From the NCBI GenBank assembly GCA_937943605.1, contig CALEAW010000052.1, positions 15,695-79,694 of the forward strand: a stretch of DNA of 64,000 bases, read 5' to 3'. Source of the stretch: an uncultured Sutterella sp. (GTDB lineage: Bacteria; Pseudomonadota; Gammaproteobacteria; Burkholderiales; Burkholderiaceae_F). Positions 59,228 to 64,000 of this stretch are shown here, piece after piece. Both the position numbers and the translations under genes were made by a program. The first letter of the stretch is position 1. Each line of letters opens with the position of its first letter. The notes below the pieces were generated by a model. It had not been told where the DNA came from. It saw nothing but the letters and a program-made list of their open reading frames with translations, and did not search any database.

Positions 59228-60175
59228 ATGGCGCTATCCAACAACGATTTGAAATTTTTCAAAATACTTTTTGAGACGCAATCCTTATCTCAAACAGCTG
59301 AACGTATTCCTATTTCGCTTTCGAAAGCCAGTCGCGTCCTTTCGCACTTGCGTTTACATTTTCATGATCGCTTGTTCATTCGCGCTGATCAGCGCATGTG
59401 CCCAACGATGCGCGCCCGTGAGCTCTATCCTGAAGTGCTTGAAGCCATCAAGGTTATGTCGCGCTTGGAAAGCCCATCTGAATTTCATGTTGAACGGATT
59501 CACCGAGTTTTTTCCATCGGAGGGCTAGACAACTCGCTCTTAACCTATATCCGACCAGTACTCGCAGAACTCAAGGCACGTGCACCAGGTATTCGCTTAA
59601 ATTTTCACTCTCTCACGCCCAATCTTTACGCCGATTTGCAACAAGGACGTATTGATATGGCGATTTATGCCACCAGTGAATCTTATCCAGGATTTTCAAA
59701 GCTGCCATTTTGTGAAGATACGTATGTCTTTGTCGCAAAGAAAAGCTCGACGTTTGCCCAGCGTATGGCTAAAGGCGAAATTCTTTCAGAAGCTGAACTT
59801 TGTCGACATCAACAGGTACAAATCACTTTACCAAAAGCGTCGTCCGATGATAGTGGTCTAGTGCCTTTTATTGACCATGTACAGAATCCCGATGATGTGC
59901 CGCTTGTGTGTGCACCTTACTTTGTGACGGTTCCGCTTCTTTTAGATGGTGATGAAACCACTTATATCCCGTTTCAAATGGCGCATGTGCTTTCGCAAAT
60001 GACGGATTTAACCATTCTTGGTCGTCGCAAATCCGGGATCGTTTATGCGCCTTCACTCATATGGGCAGAACATGCTACGCAAGATTTAGCACACCAGTGG
60101 CTGCGAAGCTTCCTCATCGATCGAATCCAAAAACATATGCCTAGCATAGACAAAGTACCCGTTCTGAAAAGATAG
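59228..60175 (+). CDS. LysR-family transcriptional regulator next to assT
   Basis: A 315-residue LysR regulator. The N-terminal winged helix-turn-helix, LKFFKILFETQSLSQTAERIPISLSKASRVLSHLRLHFHDRLFIRAD, is complete, followed by the effector-binding domain with RVFSIGGLDNSLLTYIRPVLAELKARAPGIRLNF, the standard start of the periplasmic-binding-protein-like fold. It has the same direction as assT, 183 bases upstream, so it likely controls that gene and perhaps itself; LysR regulators are often divergent from their targets, so this tandem orientation is worth noting. The effector is unknown, possibly a phenolic compound or sulfate ester. No ribosome site is strong. Confidence 0.92.
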   Translation: MALSNNDLKFFKILFETQSLSQTAERIPISLSKASRVLSHLRLHFHDRLFIRADQRMCPTMRARELYPEVLEAIKVMSRLESPSEFHVERIHRVFSIGGLDNSLLTYIRPVLAELKARAPGIRLNFHSLTPNLYADLQQGRIDMAIYATSESYPGFSKLPFCEDTYVFVAKKSSTFAQRMAKGEILSEAELCRHQQVQITLPKASSDDSGLVPFIDHVQNPDDVPLVCAPYFVTVPLLLDGDETTYIPFQMAHVLSQMTDLTILGRRKSGIVYAPSLIWAEHATQDLAHQWLRSFLIDRIQKHMPSIDKVPVLKR

Positions 60176-60358
60176 TATTCCATGTACACGCTTAGGCCTA
60201 CTCTTTCAGGCAAGTTTCACGGAATGAAAAGTGAAATTCGCACATTGACAGTCTTCCGTGACCATAAGCACCCATAGAAAAATCGCTTCTTCAAAACTAG
60301 ACTTCTTTCATCAAACCAAACGACCAAGGTTTGAAACCAAATCAAAAGGAGTTTACAA
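60176..60358 (+). promoter_or_regulatory. Leader of assT
   Basis: The 183-base gap between the LysR and AssT genes. It contains AAGGAG nine bases before the AssT start; a promoter cannot be pinned down. Confidence 0.4.
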
Positions 60359-62188
60359 ATGAAGATGTTCAAGAGAACGCTACTCGCCGCCACGCTCATT
60401 GCGACCTCGATGGGTGCTATGGCGATGGGTGGCAGTTCGGGTCCTGCTACCAACTACATCATGCAGGGTCACATTGGTGAAATCATGATGAATCCGTACG
60501 GCATTGCGCCTCTTACGGCAATTATTCGTGACGGCGGCTATGATTTGTCAAATGTGACAGTGAAAATTCTTCCGAAGCCTAATGGCGCACCGCTTGAGTA
60601 CAAAGTTTCTAAGACCGAATTGTTGACGCATGGCGGTATTCCTGTTTTCGGTTTGTATCCTGACTATGTCAATAACATTGAAGTGACCTACACGCGTTCT
60701 TTGCGCGGTAAGTCCGAAACGTTCACAGACCAGATCCAACTCTATGCACCGCCCACGTACACTGAAGTCGCAGGTATTAAGGCAGAACGTCATGCGCTGT
60801 TTGGTACTGAGGTGAAGAAGGTCGATCCTGAATTTAAAGATCGTCTGTACTTCGTGAATAACATTGCGGAAAAGTCTGGCATCGGCACGCGTGCTGTGTG
60901 GAATAACCCTGTTGGTGGTGCTTTGCAGTGGAACTTCTTCCCGCAAAATGCCATTATCGATACGGCTGGTGACATTCGCTGGTACATGTTTGCTAACCCG
61001 ATCTATGACCTTCGTGACATTTACAAAGCCGGCGTGATGATGGGCTTCAAGCAAAATGACGATGGTCTGATCACTTGGGGTTATGGTCAGCGTTATGTGA
61101 AGTACGACATTATGGGTCGTGAAGTCTTCAACCGACTTTTACCGTTGCGCTATAACGACTATTCTCACTCGATGGACGACGCGCAAAACGGCAATTATTT
61201 CTTGCGTGTTGCTAGCTCGAACTACATTCGCCCAGACGGTAAGCATGTTCGCACGGTTCGCGACGTGATTATTGAAGTTGACGAACAGGGTCACGTGGTT
61301 GATGAATGGCGCTTGCCCGATATTCTCGATGTTTACCGCTCTAATGTGCTGAAGGTGCTTGACCAGGGGGCTGTGTGCCTTAACATTGACGCAAGTCAGG
61401 CTGGTAAGACGTTAACTGCCGAAGAACTTTCGAAGGCTGAAGAATCTAATGACTTCGGTGACATCGTAGGGACGGGTGCTGGTCGTAACTGGTTGCATGT
61501 GAATTCGGTGGACTATGACCCTGAAGACGACTCGATCATCATTTCGTCTCGTCACCAGTCTGCCATTATTAAGATTGGTCGCGACAAGCAAGTGAAGTGG
61601 ATCCTTGGTTCGCCGGAAGGGTGGAAGGGTGACTTTGCGAAGAAAGTCTTGAAGCCAGTTGATAAGAACGGCAAAGCCATCAAGTGTGAAGGCTCTAAGT
61701 GTGAAGGTGACTTCGACTGGACTTGGACGCAGCATACGGCCTTTAAGATCGATGAAAAGAGTAAGGGCAACATTATTTATGTGTCCGCGTTCGATAATGG
61801 CGATGCCCGTGGCATGGAACAACCACCATTACCCGACATGAAGTACTCTCGCGGTGTGATCTATAAGATTGACCAAAAGAAGGGTACGGTCGAACAGGTC
61901 TGGGAATATGGTAAAGAACGTGGTCATGAGCTCTTCTCTGCTGTGACCTCGCTCGTAGAATATCAGGCTGACCATGATTCCGTCGTTATGTACTCCGCGA
62001 CGGCTGGTGCACAGTATGACCTTAAGACAGGCGCATTCGCATCAGCACCGAACCCGACAATTATGGAATTCCGTTGGGGCGAAACGACGCCAGCCGTAGA
62101 AATCCAGTTGAAGGATTGTACAGGCTACCAGGCTTGGCCATTCTCCTTAAAGAAGGCTTTCGGTCAAGAAATTAAAGCTGGTAAATAA
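60359..62188 (+). CDS. assT: Periplasmic arylsulfate sulfotransferase AssT
   Basis: Transfers the sulfuryl group from one phenolic sulfate ester to another phenol without PAPS; a six-bladed propeller enzyme. After a 20-residue signal peptide the known catalytic segments appear: DYSHSMDDAQNGNYF, NWLHVNSVDYD, IISSRHQSAIIKI and WTWTQHTAFKID, where the last His (about residue 458) aligns with the sulfurylated His of E. coli AssT. Two close cysteines in KCEGSKCEGD match the disulfide formed by DsbL in uropathogenic E. coli, but no dsbL/dsbI genes follow here. The gene has AAGGAG at optimal distance and its own terminator. Confidence 0.95.
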   Translation: MKMFKRTLLAATLIATSMGAMAMGGSSGPATNYIMQGHIGEIMMNPYGIAPLTAIIRDGGYDLSNVTVKILPKPNGAPLEYKVSKTELLTHGGIPVFGLYPDYVNNIEVTYTRSLRGKSETFTDQIQLYAPPTYTEVAGIKAERHALFGTEVKKVDPEFKDRLYFVNNIAEKSGIGTRAVWNNPVGGALQWNFFPQNAIIDTAGDIRWYMFANPIYDLRDIYKAGVMMGFKQNDDGLITWGYGQRYVKYDIMGREVFNRLLPLRYNDYSHSMDDAQNGNYFLRVASSNYIRPDGKHVRTVRDVIIEVDEQGHVVDEWRLPDILDVYRSNVLKVLDQGAVCLNIDASQAGKTLTAEELSKAEESNDFGDIVGTGAGRNWLHVNSVDYDPEDDSIIISSRHQSAIIKIGRDKQVKWILGSPEGWKGDFAKKVLKPVDKNGKAIKCEGSKCEGDFDWTWTQHTAFKIDEKSKGNIIYVSAFDNGDARGMEQPPLPDMKYSRGVIYKIDQKKGTVEQVWEYGKERGHELFSAVTSLVEYQADHDSVVMYSATAGAQYDLKTGAFASAPNPTIMEFRWGETTPAVEIQLKDCTGYQAWPFSLKKAFGQEIKAGK

Positions 62189-62215
62189 TTTATCTCCAGG
62201 GCTTTGAATGAAGCC

Positions 62216-62254
62216 GCGCCCCGTTAAACAGGTTTGTTTGATGGGGCGTTTTTT
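62216..62254 (+). terminator. Intrinsic terminator after assT
   Basis: CGCCCCGTTAAACA/TGTTTGATGGGGCG stem followed by six T. Confidence 0.9.
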
Positions 62255-62455
62255 ATAAGAAAAGAGGGGATAATTTAAATCGACCTAACGACCATTGTGG
62301 TGAAGCGTGAAACGCTTGAGAGCCTAAACATCACCTAAGTGATATCTTTCAACTAACCTCTCTTACAGGCCGACACATTTCTTTTGTTGGAAATTTGCAA
62401 CAACCAACACAAATACTCAGACATTTGGTAAAAAGTCATGTATATTTCTTTCCTA

Positions 62456-62484
62456 TTGACTGAATGAACGTTCATTCAGAATTA
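62456..62484 (+). promoter_or_regulatory. Promoter with 18-bp palindromic operator before the OmpV-like gene
   Basis: TTGACT at 62456-62461 (-35) and GAATTA at 62479-62484 (a weak -10) are separated by exactly 17 bases, and the perfect palindrome TGAATGAACGTTCATTCA fills 62461-62478. The half-site TGAATGA is typical of operators for TetR-type regulators. Confidence 0.7.
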
Positions 62485-62513
62485 AACAATCAAAACTTAT
62501 CAAAAGACTTATT

Positions 62514-63266
62514 ATGAAGACCAAGCTTCTCTCCGTTTGCGCCGTTGCTGTTGCCGGTGCTTTTGCCGCTGCCCCTGCTGCCGCTGCTTTCTCTGGTTCT
62601 GTTGGTTTGGGCGTTCACGCCTATGACCTCGGCTATAAGGACACCGACGCTGTTGTGTATCCGATCCCGGCTGTTGACGTTGAATCCGAACACTTCTACT
62701 TCAAGGGCTTGGAAGCTGGTGCTTTCCTCGTGAAGACGGATCGTCATCGTGTGATGTTGGGTGTGTCCTACATGCCCTGGTCCTTTGACGCTTCTGACTC
62801 TGACGATGCCAAGATGAAGCGCTTGGATGACCGTGACGCTAGCTTCTTTGCTAACGCCACCTACACGTTTGACACGGGCTTTGGCCTTTTGTCCGCTAGC
62901 CTCGGCGCTGACATCTCTGGCAAGTCCAAGGGCATGATGAGCGACGTTTCCTTCATGAAGCGCTTTGCTTTCGGTCAGTTCGGTATCACCCCGCAGGTGG
63001 GTGCCATCTGGACGAGCGAAAAGTTCAATGACTACTACTATGGCGTGAGCCACGCTGAAGCTGGCCGCTCTGGTATCGACGCTTACTCCGCTGACGCTGG
63101 TATCTCCCCGTACGTTCGTTTGATGGGCGACTGGCAGATGGGCAACAACTGGTCTCTCTACGCTGAAACCACTGTTCGCGCCATGTCCAAGGAAATCAAG
63201 GACAGCCCGATGGTTGAAGATGATGCCGTGGTTGGCTTCGGCGTTGGCGTTTCCTATCGCTTCTAA
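62514..63266 (+). CDS. OmpV/MipA-family outer-membrane protein
   Basis: A 250-residue beta-barrel protein with a signal peptide (Ala-rich ending APAAAAF) and the MipA/OmpV pattern: a start GSVGLGVHAYDLGYK, FKGLEAGAFLVKTDRHRVMLGVSY, and the terminal VVGFGVGVSYRF. Family proteins are scaffolding or surface proteins of the outer membrane. Codon use is highly biased, which suggests abundant expression. It is controlled by the operator-containing promoter just upstream and ends at a terminator. Ribosome site weak (AAAAGAC). Confidence 0.88.
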   Translation: MKTKLLSVCAVAVAGAFAAAPAAAAFSGSVGLGVHAYDLGYKDTDAVVYPIPAVDVESEHFYFKGLEAGAFLVKTDRHRVMLGVSYMPWSFDASDSDDAKMKRLDDRDASFFANATYTFDTGFGLLSASLGADISGKSKGMMSDVSFMKRFAFGQFGITPQVGAIWTSEKFNDYYYGVSHAEAGRSGIDAYSADAGISPYVRLMGDWQMGNNWSLYAETTVRAMSKEIKDSPMVEDDAVVGFGVGVSYRF

Positions 63267-63320
63267 TTAGCCCATCGAATCCGATGGCTGAGTGTGCCAT
63301 ATAAGCACATTCGCAGTCCT

Positions 63321-63351
63321 GGCCGTGCAGCGTATACTGTGCGGCCTTTTT
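63321..63351 (+). terminator. Intrinsic terminator after the OmpV-like gene
   Basis: GGCCGTGCA/TGTGCGGCC stem (G-T pairs) followed by TTTTT. Confidence 0.85.
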
Positions 63352-63708
63352 AATTCAAAGCAAAATAAGAAACGTCTTTCGCTTTTTGACTTAATTGACA
63401 TAAACCGTCTAAGTAAAAAAGCCCTGAGCATAGATCTCCATTCAATATTTTCACGAACGAAATCAGCACCGCAACAGCCCGGTCGCTATCACCATTGCCC
63501 AATACCACAAATGCCAGGCATTCTCATCAATCTTCGTGAAGCCGAGGGCAACAATGCAGAGCTTACCGCCGAGTACTCATAGCAGAACTGAAACCCACAA
63601 CCAACATTGTGACTTCAAGCACGTCCTTATAGGTTTAGCTGTTCACGAAAAAACCGTGGCCGTTTGCAGTGAAACGATCGCCAAACTCTAAGCCCAGAAC
63701 ATCCAAAA
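63352..63708. other. Gene-free region between terminators
   Basis: A 96-codon frame at 63292-63582 crosses the terminator and has no ribosome site. Nothing else is recognised. Confidence 0.4.
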
Positions 63709-63711
63709 ATT

Positions 63712-63746
63712 AAAGCCCGACCAGTCAAAGAGACCAATCGGGCTTT
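63712..63746. terminator. Terminator-like hairpin without an obvious gene
   Basis: AAAGCCCGA.../...TCGGGCTTT, flanked by A-rich sequence on the left and TTTCTTCC on the right; could act in either direction. Confidence 0.7.
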
Positions 63747-63827
63747 CTTCCGAAACTCCCGGGTCACTAGATCTACATCAGCATGAGATAGATCAAATAA
63801 CAGAGAAATAAAAGCAAACACCCCTTG

Positions 63828-63870
63828 AAACTCTTGCGTTTAGCCACGGTTTAAACGCAAGAGTTTTTAT
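63828..63870 (+). terminator. Terminator-like hairpin before the last gene
   Basis: AAACTCTTGCGTTTA/TTAAACGCAAGAGTT, about 14 bp, followed by TTTATTTT. Confidence 0.8.
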
Positions 63871-63912
63871 TTTGTGCTAAACTAGATACATATGTTGTAG
63901 TAGGTATCTATC

Positions 63913-64000
63913 ATGGCAAAAATCACGGACTTTCAAGGGAATCAGTGGGGCTTGATGGCGTCAAAAGACGCTATGGGGCGAACTTATGTGCGCGCTTATC
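63913..64000 (+). CDS. Unidentified gene start, cut by right edge
   Basis: Twenty-nine codons are visible, starting MAKITDFQGNQWGLMASKD and continuing AMGRTYVRAY. The sequence is too short to identify; a transposase amino terminus is one possibility. The inverted pair AGATAC...GTATCT lies just upstream (63884-63909), which could be an operator or part of an element end. Confidence 0.5.
   Translation, partial: MAKITDFQGNQWGLMASKDAMGRTYVRAY

Noticed and set aside
63292..63582. A 96-codon plus-strand frame after the OmpV-like gene
   Set aside because: It runs through an intrinsic terminator, has no ribosome site and its composition does not resemble a protein family.
1..64000. CRISPR arrays, tRNA or rRNA genes
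   Set aside because: I saw no regularly spaced short repeats, and no sequence with a recognisable T-loop or rRNA segments; a dedicated scan could still find a tRNA I missed.

Overview
The window looks like a Gram-negative betaproteobacterial chromosome, most probably a gut Sutterellaceae (Sutterella/Parasutterella-like) genome. The clues are three tandem general porins of the Burkholderiales/Neisseriales type, a periplasmic arylsulfate sulfotransferase, a BisC/TorA-type molybdoenzyme and near-neutral base composition. This placement is inference from gene content; no rRNA or tRNA gene was found to confirm it.

Layout. (1) 1-19.6 kb, minus strand: a nearly complete F-type (MPF-F) conjugative type IV secretion operon read right to left: pilin, TraL, TraE, TraK, TraB, TraV, TraC, a very long TrbI-like protein, an unrecognised 466-residue protein, TraU, TraW, TrbC, two TraN-like proteins, TraF and the start of TraH, which runs off the left edge. 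A palindrome-rich AT-rich control region (19.6-20.07 kb) and a terminator separate it from what lies upstream. (2) 20.4-23 kb: an orphan RelB/DinJ antitoxin, then a GNAT toxin-antitoxin pair abutting an autotransporter remnant, the whole bracketed by a 130-bp imperfect direct repeat. (3) 23-34.9 kb: ordinary metabolic and regulatory genes (MetQ-like binding protein, cytosolic molybdopterin sulfoxide reductase, ADP-ribosylglycohydrolase, SDR, TetR/XRE pair, LeuE exporter), with a candidate small RNA at 30.35-30.51 kb and a leader terminator directly before leuE. (4) 35-39.3 kb: three tandem porins. (5) 40.1-41.9 kb: an oligoendopeptidase F relative that has lost its zinc motif. (6) 42.1-50.2 kb, plus strand: the DNA-processing half of a MOBH-type element: structured leader RNA, CobS-like AAA+ ATPase, CobT-like VWA protein, TraI_2-type relaxase-like protein with degenerate metal ligands, TraD coupling protein and a DUF4400 membrane protein. 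(7) 50.5-57.5 kb: AAA/DUF4143 ATPase, a tiny membrane protein, AzlCD exporter, GltS, PncA and a PurF homologue lacking the glutaminase cysteine. (8) 57.5-59 kb: a HigBA module whose toxin carries one in-frame stop, bracketed by a 115-bp, about 90% identical direct repeat that includes the purF terminator. (9) 59.2-64 kb: LysR regulator, AssT sulfotransferase, an OmpV/MipA-like outer-membrane protein with a palindromic operator in its promoter, and the first codons of an unidentified gene.

How it fits together: the pilus/secretion genes and the relaxase/coupling genes belong to one conjugation strategy (F-type channel plus MOBH processing) but are separated here by about 22 kb of chromosome-like genes, with no integrase in view. 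Recurring themes are enzyme relatives that keep their fold but lose catalytic residues (PepF, PurF, TraI) and toxin-antitoxin cassettes framed by duplicated intergenic DNA.
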